A stretch of DNA of 64,000 nucleotides from Cohnella sp. WQ 127256 (GCF_024519285.1 NZ_JAMZCY010000001.1:1054001-1118000); one strand, 5' to 3'; numbered from the stretch's first letter, positions 36,058 through 45,047 are shown. The notes: generated by a model not told the origin, from the sequence alone. Translations and numbers: made by a program.

Positions 36058-37554
36058 ATGTCGACACCTACGGGGTTTATGGAATATAAACGGGAGCTGC
36101 ATAGCGACCGTGATCCGTTGGAACGCATCAAGGACTGGAATGAATTCCACCGGATGCTCTCTGAGGAGCAGCTTCGCACGCAAGGCGCACGCTGCATGGA
36201 TTGTGGTACACCATTTTGTCATACAGGGATTGAGATTGGTGGGAGCGTATCCGGCTGCCCAGTAAACAACTTGATACCTGAGTGGAATAACCTGATTTAT
36301 CGTGGGCTCTGGAGAGAAGCTTATGATCGGCTTAGCAAAACGAATAATTTCCCTGAGTTCACAGGACGTGTCTGTCCAGCGCCATGCGAAGGCTCTTGTA
36401 CAGTGGGACTTATCGGCGAACCTGTAACGATTAAGTCCATAGAGCAAGCGATCATTGACCGTGCATTCGAGGAAGGTTGGGTTGTACCGCAACCTCCTAA
36501 AGTTCGTACAGGTAAGAAAGTCGCAGTCGTGGGCTCCGGACCTGCTGGGCTAGCCGCTGCGGCGCAGTTAAACAAAGCGGGACATTCGGTTACCGTGTTC
36601 GAGAGAGCAGATCGTCTCGGAGGCCTCCTAACCTATGGTATTCCTTCGATGAAGCTGGAGAAGGATATCGTTCAACGCCGTGTGGATATTCTTGCAGCTG
36701 AGGGCGTGCAGTTCATCGTAAATACGGAAATCGGCAAACATATTTCCTCGAATGATTTACTTGAGCAGTACGATTCCGTTGTGCTCTGTGGCGGTGCTAC
36801 AAAGCCTCGTCCGATTGGCAATGTAGAAGGTCATGAGCTTAAAGGCATCTACCAAGCTATGGATTACTTGAACAGCACAATCAAGAGCTACTTGGATAAT
36901 GGGCTTCAGCTCCCAGATGGCACTTATATATCCGGACATAAGAAGCATGTCATCGTCATCGGCGGTGGAGATACAGGAACTGACTGCGTGGCAACTGCAG
37001 TTCGTCATGGCTGTGAGAGTGTGACACAATTCGGTACGCATGCTAAGGCACCGCTAGAGCGTGACTCAAGCAATAATCCTTGGCCAGAATATCCGAACGT
37101 CTATACGCTTGATTACGCGCATGAGGAAGCGAGAGCGTTGTACGGAGAAGATCCACGTGCTTTCTCTGTCTTAACGAAGAAATTCGTTGGGGATGAGCAG
37201 GGTAACGTCAAGGAGCTTCACACAGTACAAATTCGTCGTTACGTGGACGAGCAAGGTCGCAAAATCTATGAAGAAATTCCAGGAACAGAGAAAGTATGGC
37301 CTGCGGATCTTGTACTTGTTGCTGTTGGCTTCGAAGGACCGGAACGCACGATCATCGATCAATTGGGTCTGGATACAGATCGCCGTACGAATGTTAAAGC
37401 TCGTTATGGCAAATATACAACCAACGTGGATAAGGTATTCGCGGCTGGAGATATGAGACGTGGTCAAAGCTTAATCGTTTGGGCGATTAATGAAGGTCGG
37501 GAAGCCGCTCGTGAAGTCGATAAATTCCTTATGGGGAGCACATTGCTACCTTAA
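36058..37554 (+). CDS. gltD: Glutamate synthase small (beta) subunit
   Basis: The NADPH-oxidising flavoprotein subunit of glutamate synthase, 498 residues. The N-terminal domain has the iron-sulfur Cys pattern Cys46, Cys49, Cys54, Cys67 (CMDCGTPFCH, SGCPVNN) and Cys106, Cys110, Cys114 (CPAPCEGSC). FAD binds at GSGPAGLAAAAQL, NADPH at VIGGGDTGTDC, and the final FAD segment is VFAAGDMRRGQ. GGAGGAG precedes ATG 36058. The large subunit gene gltA is not adjacent, so this is either a split arrangement or one of several GltD-like proteins. Confidence 0.9.
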   Translation: MSTPTGFMEYKRELHSDRDPLERIKDWNEFHRMLSEEQLRTQGARCMDCGTPFCHTGIEIGGSVSGCPVNNLIPEWNNLIYRGLWREAYDRLSKTNNFPEFTGRVCPAPCEGSCTVGLIGEPVTIKSIEQAIIDRAFEEGWVVPQPPKVRTGKKVAVVGSGPAGLAAAAQLNKAGHSVTVFERADRLGGLLTYGIPSMKLEKDIVQRRVDILAAEGVQFIVNTEIGKHISSNDLLEQYDSVVLCGGATKPRPIGNVEGHELKGIYQAMDYLNSTIKSYLDNGLQLPDGTYISGHKKHVIVIGGGDTGTDCVATAVRHGCESVTQFGTHAKAPLERDSSNNPWPEYPNVYTLDYAHEEARALYGEDPRAFSVLTKKFVGDEQGNVKELHTVQIRRYVDEQGRKIYEEIPGTEKVWPADLVLVAVGFEGPERTIIDQLGLDTDRRTNVKARYGKYTTNVDKVFAAGDMRRGQSLIVWAINEGREAAREVDKFLMGSTLLP

Positions 37555-37573
37555 CGGATATGGTTTAATGTAG

Positions 37574-37612
37574 AAGAGGTCGTTCCGCTTGACTGGGAAC
37601 GGCCTCTTTTTT
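37574..37612 (+). terminator. Terminator after gltD
   Basis: AAGAGGTCGTTCC (37574-37586) pairs with GGAACGGCCTCTT (37596-37608) with one G-T pair, followed by T residues. Confidence 0.88.
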
Positions 37613-37656
37613 GAACGAATAGAATACTTATAACCTAGGATAAGGGGAGTATTGAA

Positions 37657-37980
37657 GTGATCCGTTACAGTAACGAACAATGGGACGAGCTCAAATTTAA
37701 GAGCTTTCAATATGAAGTAGAGAAACGAGATCATCAGTGGGTGGATGTCACCTTGACCGTGGAGACGGAGGAAGACACCCCGCTGCCGCTAGAGCTGAAT
37801 GATTTCAAAATTATGGCGATTTGTACGCATCAAGGACATCCGCTACAACTGGTTACCCTCGACGAAGACTGTGATAGCGAATACCAACTGACTGAATGGG
37901 AGAAGGATCAAATAAATGAATTTATTCGTTCCAAACCCGTTCAACAAGCGATTATTAACGCAGCATTAACAGTCGAATAA
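37657..37980 (+). CDS. Hypothetical 107-residue protein
   Basis: A small acidic soluble protein of unknown family. It opens with MIRYSNEQWDELKFKSFQYE and ends with a helix rich in hydrophobic residues (VQQAIINAALTV). No known motif, signal peptide or membrane span. The start is GTG at 37657 behind AAGGGGAG, which supports translation. It is a single gene between the gltD terminator and the next gene. Confidence 0.7.
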   Translation: MIRYSNEQWDELKFKSFQYEVEKRDHQWVDVTLTVETEEDTPLPLELNDFKIMAICTHQGHPLQLVTLDEDCDSEYQLTEWEKDQINEFIRSKPVQQAIINAALTVE

Positions 37981-38114
37981 GCAGGCATTCTTTCGTTAAA
38001 TCTCGCTCCAGCACGCATCATGTCTACAAATAGTTCGTTGGACAGGGCTTCCCCCAAATCTTTCCTCTATGATAAACTATGAATGTGTATATTTGGGAAT
38101 GGGGAGGCGAAGTC

Positions 38115-39194
38115 ATGGAAAGCGTAGCACTGCTGTCACCGACAGATGTGAATACGATCCGTCGTTATGTGCATACGAAATATGCGCCGCTTCCGGGCAA
38201 TCGTCGTGCAGAGATCGTCGCTGACGCGATACGCCGCACTCTACAAACGAGGCTACCCAATATCCCGACTGAAATGAAAAATCAGATTGTCGATCAGTTA
38301 ATCACTCGCTGTTTGGTAAGTGAACGTAGAGATATTAAGTCAGATGATGTGCTCGATGTATGCGCCGAGCTCGATTATGATGATGAGCAGCTCCGGGATC
38401 AGCTCATGCAGCCGATTCTGAGCTGGATGAATGAGCGTTCACCAGGCAGATGGAGTGCCGAGCAGATCGCTTCCCGCTTGAATAGGGGAAAGATTGACTC
38501 ATTAGCAGTGATTCAGCAAATCGCAGGGAATGTTGAACTGGAAAAGCATCGTTGGGGTATCCATCGCTTGGGATGGGGAGTTAGGCAGTTGCTGCGCAAT
38601 CGGTATTGGACTGCTGCTACTCTTGGTATTTTAACGGTAGTTATCGTTAGTGCTGTTGGGGTAGCTGTGTTCCTTAACCAGCCAGCAGTAAAGCAGCCAG
38701 TTATCGCTGTCACGCCGATCGCGATCGTTCAAGCACCGCAACAGTTGCCTGATATCGGAATGCCAGAGCATTTGAAATATGCGGATATCGATGTTGCCGC
38801 TCTTAAAACATACTTAAAGAGTCGAGATTCCTTACTTGTAGAAGAGCCATATTTTGGAGCCATAGTAGACACGGCTCGTGAATACGATATTAATCCTTTG
38901 TTGTTATTCGCAATTACGGGTCAGGAGCAAGGCTTTGTACCGAAGAAGGGCAAAGATGCTAAGACCATAGCGAACAATCCGTTTAACGTAGGTCATAGTT
39001 GGATGGACTACAATACCGATATTCACAACTCCGTAGGTATTGCTTCAAGATTGATTGTTAAGCTAGCGAAGAGTCGTCCGGAAGGGCATGACCCTTTCAG
39101 TTGGTTTAACAAAACTTACGCCGAGGATCCGTTATGGTCCGATGGGGTTAGGAAAATTTTCAATAAGTTAAATAGTTTACCCCCAGTACCTTGA
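38115..39194 (+). CDS. Membrane-anchored glucosaminidase-like protein
   Basis: A 359-residue protein with a cytosolic N-terminal half of about 160 residues (helical, unknown function), one membrane span (about 165-187, WTAATLGILTVVIVSAVGVA) and an extracytoplasmic C-terminal domain of about 150 residues. The latter resembles lysozyme-like endo-beta-N-acetylglucosaminidases: candidate catalytic Glu in ITGQEQGFVPK, the NNPFNVG segment and a later Phe/Trp-rich stretch. ATG 38115 follows GGGGAGG by seven bases. A role in wall turnover tied to a cytosolic sensor-like part is inference. Confidence 0.7.
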   Translation: MESVALLSPTDVNTIRRYVHTKYAPLPGNRRAEIVADAIRRTLQTRLPNIPTEMKNQIVDQLITRCLVSERRDIKSDDVLDVCAELDYDDEQLRDQLMQPILSWMNERSPGRWSAEQIASRLNRGKIDSLAVIQQIAGNVELEKHRWGIHRLGWGVRQLLRNRYWTAATLGILTVVIVSAVGVAVFLNQPAVKQPVIAVTPIAIVQAPQQLPDIGMPEHLKYADIDVAALKTYLKSRDSLLVEEPYFGAIVDTAREYDINPLLLFAITGQEQGFVPKKGKDAKTIANNPFNVGHSWMDYNTDIHNSVGIASRLIVKLAKSRPEGHDPFSWFNKTYAEDPLWSDGVRKIFNKLNSLPPVP

Positions 39195-39253
39195 AAAATA
39201 GGAGCTGCCTCCGAAGGTTTAGATCAACCTTCTAGAGACAGCTCCTATTTTTT
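39195..39253. terminator. Bidirectional terminator
   Basis: AAAAATAGGAGCTG pairs with CAGCTCCTATTTTT around an inner AAGGTT/AACCTT hairpin. It serves the converging genes on both sides and its end touches the stop codon of the HAD gene. Confidence 0.9.
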
Positions 39254-40004
39254 AACCCAATACGTTCATCTTTCCTTCATTCAAGTACTCTAGGATGGCA
39301 GGAGGGACTTGGGGGAGCTCTGTAAGCGTCAATAAGGCTCCGCTAGGCTTGGCGTCAATCGGAATGACGTTATAGGTCCATTCGGTTTCCTGCTTCAAAT
39401 AAACAGCATTGATCCCACAATGAAGAGCGGGGAGAACATCCGTTCTCACGGAGTTGCCGATCATCCATGTGTTTGCTCGATCAAAGCTACCCTCGGATAA
39501 GATTTGCTCCAAGGCATCCGTGTTTTTGTGTTGTCTAACGTAGATTCGATTTTGGAAATAACGCTCAAGCTTCATGCTCTCTATTTTGCGGTTTTGAATG
39601 AGTGTGTCTCCCCCAGTGTAGAGGTGGAGCTCATGGCCACGGCTTGCTAGGGAATCTAAAGTTTCCTCCATCATCGGATAAGGCTCGATATCAAGCTCGT
39701 AGACGCTAATCCCAAGCTTCCAAAGGGAATCCTCCTCCAGCTTGGAACCTTTTCGTCCAGTTAAGTTCTGAAAATATCGGTAAGTGTCTATTAATGATTC
39801 TGGGAAATGCTCGCTCTTGAAGCCAAGGATTTGTACACCGGCAATATCAATCTCGGTTTGTTTCGCCGTAATCGTATCACGAGCAATGCCATAAGGACCA
39901 AACCAAGTTGTCATCTCGTCCGCAAATTGATCGAGGATGAAATGAAAATACTTATTGCAATAGACTAATGTATCATCTAGGTCAAACATGATTTTTTGGC
40001 TCAT
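39252..40004 (-). CDS. HAD-family hydrolase
   Basis: A 250-residue phosphatase-type protein. Motif I is MFDLDDTLVYCN near residues 6-17, motif II LHLYTGGDT, motif III Lys in RIYVRQHKN, motif IV MIGNSVRTDVLPAL. The cap is helical. The start at 40004 (MSQKIMF) is the first Met close to motif I, with AGGAGA 11 bases upstream; the frame is open to 40088. No neighbour suggests a substrate. Confidence 0.83.
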   Translation of the reverse strand: MSQKIMFDLDDTLVYCNKYFHFILDQFADEMTTWFGPYGIARDTITAKQTEIDIAGVQILGFKSEHFPESLIDTYRYFQNLTGRKGSKLEEDSLWKLGISVYELDIEPYPMMEETLDSLASRGHELHLYTGGDTLIQNRKIESMKLERYFQNRIYVRQHKNTDALEQILSEGSFDRANTWMIGNSVRTDVLPALHCGINAVYLKQETEWTYNVIPIDAKPSGALLTLTELPQVPPAILEYLNEGKMNVLG

Positions 40005-40206
40005 TGGGGTTGCTGTTCTCCTAACTCTGTTGCGAAGTCCGACTCCAATCAGATTATCCTGAGATCGGTCATAATGTGTCGGCAGCATCGTTTCTTTTTT
40101 GTGTTCTTTATTATTATGGCGTTAGAAAAAGGGTTTGTAAATGAGAGGAAATAGGAACACTACAAAGAAACCCTTCGATTGTCGAAGGGCTGGGGGGTGA
40201 AAACAT

Positions 40207-40344
40207 ATGGCAAAAAAGAATAGTCAGAAGATGGGCGAGCAAGGTGCCAACTCCAGAGCCAGAAATAGAGAAGAAGATGTTCAAATTAATAAGATGAAAC
40301 AGTATCCGCCAAGTTTGAATGGGATCAATAAAAATCTACCCTAA
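40207..40344 (+). CDS. Small hydrophilic protein, 45 residues
   Basis: A short frame beginning MAKKNSQKMGEQGANSRARN and ending in NKNLP. It is highly polar, without Cys or Trp, in the manner of minor spore or stress proteins, but I cannot place it in a family. Support for translation is strong: GGGGGGTG seven bases before the ATG, preceded at once by a perfect hairpin CCCTTCGA-TTG-TCGAAGGG (40171-40189). The next gene lies on the other strand. Confidence 0.6.
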   Translation: MAKKNSQKMGEQGANSRARNREEDVQINKMKQYPPSLNGINKNLP

Positions 40345-40384
40345 TAAAACGTAGAAGCGGATTGCCTTCTCATCAGCGTCTGCC

Positions 40385-40615
40385 TTACGCATATTTAAGT
40401 ATTTTCTCTGCAAGGTTGCGCTTAATGAAACGCATGCGTTGTCGAACATAGAAGTCGTAGCTGCCCCCGCTTAACTCGCGGGGGTTCATTGTATCCCCTG
40501 TGTCGTTATCAATGATGACGAGCTTCCCGTCGCTGTAGAATTTGAAAGTTAAGTCTCGAGACGGCCTGGGTCCTCTAGGAGGTTCCAGGTAACGGAGATG
40601 TTCACAGTTCACCAT
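40385..40615 (-). CDS. Small protein under a LexA-type promoter
   Basis: A 76-residue soluble protein of unknown family: an N-terminal segment MVNCEHLRYLEPPRGPRPSR, a beta-rich centre (TFKFYSDGKLVIIDNDTGD) and a basic C-terminal helix (YVRQRMRFIKRNLAEKILKYA). No membrane span. AGGTGG stands eight bases before the ATG. The promoter carries a perfect LexA box in its spacer and a second box over the start point, so the gene should be induced by DNA damage. The basic C-terminal helix could contact nucleic acid or a protein partner (inference). Confidence 0.72.
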   Translation of the reverse strand: MVNCEHLRYLEPPRGPRPSRDLTFKFYSDGKLVIIDNDTGDTMNPRELSGGSYDFYVRQRMRFIKRNLAEKILKYA

Positions 40616-40644
40616 CCATTATCCCACCTATAGAAACATAATAT

Positions 40645-40694
40645 AGAACGTTTGTTCTTGTTTTAATTATACCAAACACTTGTTCGTATGGCAA
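40645..40694 (-). promoter_or_regulatory. Promoter with two LexA boxes
   Basis: On the minus strand TTGCCA (40694-40689), 17 bases, TATAAT (40671-40666). The spacer holds CGAACAAGTGTTTG (40686-40673), 14 of 14 to CGAACRNRYGTTYG. A second box AGAACAAACGTTCT (40658-40645, 12 of 14) starts at the expected transcription start. Spacing between box starts is 28 bases. Confidence 0.85.
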
Positions 40695-40750
40695 GTGTTA
40701 ACATTATGCCTTAAACTAGATTTATATTGGATTGAAGGGATAGATCAGCT

Positions 40751-41479
40751 ATGATCGTAATTTCGGGGTTAACTCGCAAAATTCCCGAGGGGAAAACTAT
40801 ACTAGATCACGTGAACACTCGCTTAGAGCCAGGCACCTTTATTGCTGTTGTTGGTTCAAGTGGAAGTGGTAAATCCGCACTCTTAAAGGCATTGGCTCTA
40901 AAGGAAGTTTGGACTTCTGGTGAATATAGGGTGGATGGCAAGGACTTAATGGAAGCTGGTTTTCTTGCTAAAATGCGCTTTCGCAGGCAGGTTGCTTTCT
41001 TGGAACAGAAGCCATTATTATTTGAGAAAAAAACCGCGCTCAAGAATGTACTCATAGGTGCTGCTGAACAGACACCTCTGTGGCGCAGAATAACGGGCTC
41101 AGTGCGCAGCGATGATCATATGGGTGCAATGGACATGCTAGAGCACGTTGGACTGATGGAAAGAGCACAGCAGTCTGTGGAGAAGATGAGTGGAGGCGAG
41201 CGCCAACGTATCGCGATCGCTCGCGCTTTAGTTCATGGAGCTAGGCTTGTGCTCGCGGACGAACCGGTATCTGGATTAGATCCGCACTCTTCGGAAGAAA
41301 TGATGAGAACGCTTAAGAAGCTTTGCCACGAGAAAGGGACGACAATCGTAGCCGCATTACACCGCGTTGAATTAGCCGAGAAATTTGCGGATGAAATTTG
41401 GGGCATGCAGGACGGGCGACTGGTCGTCAATATTAGAGGTAGAAGATTAACGGCTTCTGAGAAGCTTCGTTTGACCTAG
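40751..41479 (+). CDS. ABC transporter ATPase (PhnC-like)
   Basis: A 242-residue ABC ATPase with Walker A GSSGSGKSALL (about 35-45), Q-loop LEQKPLLF, signature MSGGERQR, Walker B LVLADEP and switch ALHRVELA. The sequence style is that of phosphonate/phosphite importers (PhnC), yet no permease or binding protein is nearby. It is divergent from the LexA-controlled small gene and its start lies about 60 bases beyond the -35 of that promoter. Confidence 0.84.
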   Translation: MIVISGLTRKIPEGKTILDHVNTRLEPGTFIAVVGSSGSGKSALLKALALKEVWTSGEYRVDGKDLMEAGFLAKMRFRRQVAFLEQKPLLFEKKTALKNVLIGAAEQTPLWRRITGSVRSDDHMGAMDMLEHVGLMERAQQSVEKMSGGERQRIAIARALVHGARLVLADEPVSGLDPHSSEEMMRTLKKLCHEKGTTIVAALHRVELAEKFADEIWGMQDGRLVVNIRGRRLTASEKLRLT

Positions 41480-41813
41480 ACCCTGATCGAAGGAAAATCT
41501 GACGCCACAACCAGTCGTTTAGCTTAATTGATGAGCGACTGAGATGACGTCAGTTTCTTTTCGCCGTAATTACGAGGTCGGATCTGCCTTACTTGCAGAA
41601 TTTGAATCATTGGCCAGATCGTGCAGGGAAGTTATTTTGCCATGCGGCTGCGGGTTGTGCTTCCGGTTTTTCCATGCGCTCTCTCTACGTCGTTTGGAAG
41701 TCGGCATAGTGTTCCACCTTTCGAACAGCGATGTGTTACATGCCTTATCGTGGCGTTTGTCGTCAGACCTTATACATAAGTTTCGAAGAATGCTGTGAAG
41801 GAGTATTGAGAAG
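41480..41813 (+). other. Intergenic region with terminator-like hairpin
   Basis: A branched hairpin at 41494-41561 has outer arms CTGACG (41499-41504) and CGTCAG (41548-41553), inner arms AGTCG (41513-41517) and CGACT (41536-41540), and a T-rich tail, so it probably terminates the ABC gene. The remaining 250 bases hold an 84-codon frame without ribosome site or protein-like composition; I do not call it. GAAGGAG before 41814 serves the MOSC gene. Confidence 0.6.
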
Positions 41814-42491
41814 ATGGGTGAACTCGTAACAATACCCAAATACCCGTTACTATCCTTGAATATTGGTAAGGTCCAGATAGGTACATATAAAGGCAAAGAA
41901 GCGAAATCAGGTATTGATAAAAATAGTGTTGAGCACGTGGTAGCGGTGTCTGAGCTAGGTTTTACGGGTGACGAGCAAGCTGATCTTGTGAATCATGGTG
42001 GCGTTGACAAGGCGATATGCGTATATAACTTTGATTACTATCCCCACTGGGAAGCCGTTCTTAATCGTACCCTGCCCTATGGGACCTTCGGTGAAAACTT
42101 CACTGTTGCGCGTATGAGCGAAAAGGATGTACATGTTGGCGATATTTTCCACGTGGGTTCTGCTGTCGTTCAAATCAGTCAGCCACGTCAGCCGTGCTGG
42201 AAGCTCGCGATGCGCTGGGGATTGGATGATCTCCCGCTGCTCGTAACGGAGAGTGGGGAGACGGGGTTCTATTTCCGTGTCCTTCAGAACGGTGAAGTGA
42301 AGACAGGGGACGAATTGAGGCTACAGCAATTTCACCCAGCCGGAATATCTGTTGCGGAAGCAAACCGGGTCATGCATAAAGATAAAAATGATCTCGAAGG
42401 AATCCGTCGGGTCCTCGCGGTAGATGCCTTGTCCGCTAGCTGGGTGAAGACATTTACGAGTAGATTGGAAAGGCTTCAGGCAGAACAATAG
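41814..42491 (+). CDS. MOSC-domain protein (YiiM family)
   Basis: A 225-residue cytosolic protein with a MOSC domain, the fold used for molybdenum-cofactor sulfur transfer and binding. Landmarks are GDEQADLVNHGGVDKAICVY, PYGTFGENFTV, and the conserved Cys in SQPRQPCWKLA, followed by the YiiM-type C-terminal helical region (FHPAGISVAEANRVMH). Related proteins reduce N-hydroxylated compounds in E. coli. No molybdopterin genes are nearby. Confidence 0.88.
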   Translation: MGELVTIPKYPLLSLNIGKVQIGTYKGKEAKSGIDKNSVEHVVAVSELGFTGDEQADLVNHGGVDKAICVYNFDYYPHWEAVLNRTLPYGTFGENFTVARMSEKDVHVGDIFHVGSAVVQISQPRQPCWKLAMRWGLDDLPLLVTESGETGFYFRVLQNGEVKTGDELRLQQFHPAGISVAEANRVMHKDKNDLEGIRRVLAVDALSASWVKTFTSRLERLQAEQ

Positions 42492-42817
42492 AAAGTGCTA
42501 TTTGGTTTGGCAGCCGTCTGTCCTGAACGAAGAGGATACCGTCAAAGGTGGGATCGACCGATCTATTTACATTGGAACCTACGGATGCTAAAGTGGTCTT
42601 AGTTATGATTTGGAAGGGGAATTCAACTGTATGCCAGCTATCTTGTAATTGGAGTTTCCGAAGATGTATGAAAAACCTGTTCAGATTAACGGGATTTTTG
42701 TGCCCTTTTGACCCATTACAAGTACTTTAGCGAGAATTGAATTTACTTGCGGAGTGCCTATTTGGGGCACTCCGCTTCTTTTTATTTAAATAACAGCTTT
42801 CGAGGAGCGAATAATAG
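42492..42817 (+). other. Intergenic region with strong terminator
   Basis: GCGGAGTGCC (42749-42758) and GGCACTCCGC (42766-42775) form a perfect 10-bp stem followed by TTCTTTTTA, a clear terminator at 42749-42784. The 250 bases before it hold no supported gene; a 60-codon frame at 42548 has no ribosome site. Confidence 0.75.
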
Positions 42818-43840
42818 ATGAGCAGATCCCATCGTTTTGACACGAATGAATTAACCCTTAGACCATTTACTAAAGAAGATGCTTCAGCTTTGTTTGAACT
42901 GACACGACAGACAGAAATAACAGATATCCTTCCAGACTGGAATATGACCGAGCAACAATTAGATGATTTTCTCGACTTTGTTATTTCATCTTATGAAACC
43001 TTCAATCCAGGTGATGTGAGAATACTACTAGCTATGGAACATAGAGAGGATAAGCAGTTAATCGGATGGTGCGGTGTGTTTCCTAACGATATGTTAAATG
43101 AAGCTGATAGAGAAGTCGCCTATGCTCTTTCTAAGGATTACAGAAACCAAGGATTTGCAACGGAAGCGGTAATAGGTATGGTTTCTCATATATTAAATCA
43201 CTCATTGCTTGAGCAAATCGTTGCCATTGTTAAGCCATTCAATAAAGCATCAATTAGAGTGATCGAGAAGGCAGGTTTTAAGAAGCTAAGGCGCATTACG
43301 TTATCTGACAAAGCGGATTATGATTACTTTACTTTAGTGAGAAACCCTATCAAACCAGTCAGCTTGGCAGAAATTGACCCCTATTTAGACCTAATGGCAG
43401 AGGTGGAGCACACCCAATTAGACAGAAGGAACCCGAGTCATGAGCGTTGGTTGCGTAATCGAATTCGTAGTTACTATGACAGAGGCGCAGAGATTTTTGT
43501 TTATCATGATTCGCAAAATGAGGAACGATTTGGGATCATTGCGATTTTGCACGAAGAAGCACCAGAAGGGATTGATGCGTTAGGCGCTAGAGCAGAGGTC
43601 CTTCATATTGGTGTTAGTATGGCGGCTAGACGACATGGAGTCGGTTCTATCCTACTCAAGTATGCAGAGGACTTCGCGAAGGTAAGGGGAGTTTATTGCT
43701 TGTTCATGATGACATACGCAGAGGATTATGATGTTATCGCTTTCTATGGGAAGAATGGCTTTATCCCTGTCGCTACGCTTCCGGATGTATATGGGCCAAG
43801 CTTTGAAGGAAATGTTTTTCTGCGTAAAATCATTCGTTAA
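42818..43840 (+). CDS. Protein with two GNAT acetyltransferase domains
   Basis: A 340-residue fusion of two GNAT domains. Residues 1-175 follow the RimJ/RimL pattern (LTLRPFTKEDA, core RNQGFAT at 109-115, ASIRVIEKAGF). Residues about 178-340 are a second domain with core RRHGVG at 271-276 and YGKNGFIPVATLPD. Both acetyl-CoA cores look intact. Tandem GNATs may act on antibiotics, amino acids or proteins; the substrate is not inferable. GAGGAG precedes the ATG. Confidence 0.85.
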   Translation: MSRSHRFDTNELTLRPFTKEDASALFELTRQTEITDILPDWNMTEQQLDDFLDFVISSYETFNPGDVRILLAMEHREDKQLIGWCGVFPNDMLNEADREVAYALSKDYRNQGFATEAVIGMVSHILNHSLLEQIVAIVKPFNKASIRVIEKAGFKKLRRITLSDKADYDYFTLVRNPIKPVSLAEIDPYLDLMAEVEHTQLDRRNPSHERWLRNRIRSYYDRGAEIFVYHDSQNEERFGIIAILHEEAPEGIDALGARAEVLHIGVSMAARRHGVGSILLKYAEDFAKVRGVYCLFMMTYAEDYDVIAFYGKNGFIPVATLPDVYGPSFEGNVFLRKIIR

Positions 43841-43855
43841 AAACGATTAAAAATG

Positions 43856-43900
43856 AATAAAGCGATATGCGGCGGTTATCCGTTCGGATATCGCTTTATT
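43856..43900 (+). terminator. Terminator after the double-GNAT gene
   Basis: AATAAAGCGATAT pairs perfectly with ATATCGCTTTATT around a 19-base loop, followed by TTGT. Confidence 0.85.
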
Positions 43901-43992
43901 TGTCTAGAGGAAAGATACCTCACAAAGCTAGACAACTAGAGTCAATCCATGATCAATTTGAACATACAATAGGTGTAGGGAGGCGATAGAAT

Positions 43993-44910
43993 GTGAACAC
44001 TGCACAGCGTTTGGGGTATGGAAAAGAGGAAAAGTTAATAATCATAAATGCCGACGATTATGGGCTTTGTGAAAGTGTGAATGAGACAGTCGCTGAGCTG
44101 CTATCGGACAAGGCGATTAGCTCTACCACCATCATGATGAACTGTCCTTGGTCTGCGGATGCGGCAGCACGAATTGTAAATACCATTCCTGACGCGGATG
44201 TCGGTGTTCATTGGACATTAACGAGTGAATGGCCTAAATATAAATGGGGTCCGCTATGTAGAGGGAAATCAACTCTTTCACTGACCCATGCAGATGGATG
44301 GTTCCCGGAAACGATTGTTGAAGTAGAGAGGAAAGCCGACCCAGATGAGGTTCGTTATGAATTGATCGCCCAGACGGAAGCCGCACTTCATGCAGGCTTA
44401 TCCTTAACGCACGCAGACAATCATATGGGGAGCTTATACGGATTTCATTCGGGGAGGGATTTGCTTCCGATTGTATTCGATATTTGCGCACGATATGGAT
44501 TGCCATTCCGCCTGCCTCGCAAGTTAATGCCAGTAGGGGGCAGAATGATTCCAACTGAACTGGAACAACGTGCGAAGATCAGAGTCCGTCAAGCGGATGA
44601 TCGTGGGATTATTTTGCCCGACTACGTTATAGGACCGGAATTCGATCTGAATGCTGGTGGAACGTATGAGGATGTGAAAATGGAAGGTGTTGAGCTGTTA
44701 CGAAATTTACTTACGGGAGTTACAGAATGGATTTCACATCCTTCGCGGCTAACGGATGAACTATGTTCCTTCCACGGTCATCCTGAGAAACGGGCGATGG
44801 AGCTGCGCTTCTGGAAAGATCCAGATGTAAAAAACGTATTAGCGGATGAACAGATCAGATTAATAGGGTGGAAAGAACTACAAAAACTGCAATCGAGCTT
44901 ATCCCTATGA
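43993..44910 (+). CDS. YdjC/ChbG-family carbohydrate deacetylase
   Basis: A 305-residue metal-dependent deacetylase of the YdjC family, which removes acetyl groups from N-acetyl sugars such as chitobiose. The metal and catalytic residues are visible in NADDYGLCESVNE (Asp-Asp), VGVHWTLTSE (His), LTHADNHMGS (His) and WISHPS. No signal peptide, so it is cytosolic. The start is GTG at 43993 behind GGGAGG, again within ATGTGA as for pdhC. No PTS or chitinase genes are adjacent. Confidence 0.88.
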   Translation: MNTAQRLGYGKEEKLIIINADDYGLCESVNETVAELLSDKAISSTTIMMNCPWSADAAARIVNTIPDADVGVHWTLTSEWPKYKWGPLCRGKSTLSLTHADGWFPETIVEVERKADPDEVRYELIAQTEAALHAGLSLTHADNHMGSLYGFHSGRDLLPIVFDICARYGLPFRLPRKLMPVGGRMIPTELEQRAKIRVRQADDRGIILPDYVIGPEFDLNAGGTYEDVKMEGVELLRNLLTGVTEWISHPSRLTDELCSFHGHPEKRAMELRFWKDPDVKNVLADEQIRLIGWKELQKLQSSLSL

Positions 44911-45047
44911 GAAAGATAACAAAAATTGTTGGTTTTACACATCTATAGGAGGAATTCTTCGATATACTGGCGAAATAATTAATGTTTATGTATTGCCAAT
45001 TTTCAGAATTTTCCTCCACTAGAGTGCGAAAGGGGATTACTCACGAC

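Noticed and set aside
41544-41798. 84-codon plus-strand frame and a 108-codon minus-strand frame in the ABC-MOSC gap
   Set aside because: Neither has a ribosome site or protein-like composition, and the first starts within a terminator stem.
42548-42730. 60-codon frame in the MOSC-GNAT gap
   Set aside because: No ribosome site and no family resemblance; a strong terminator follows.
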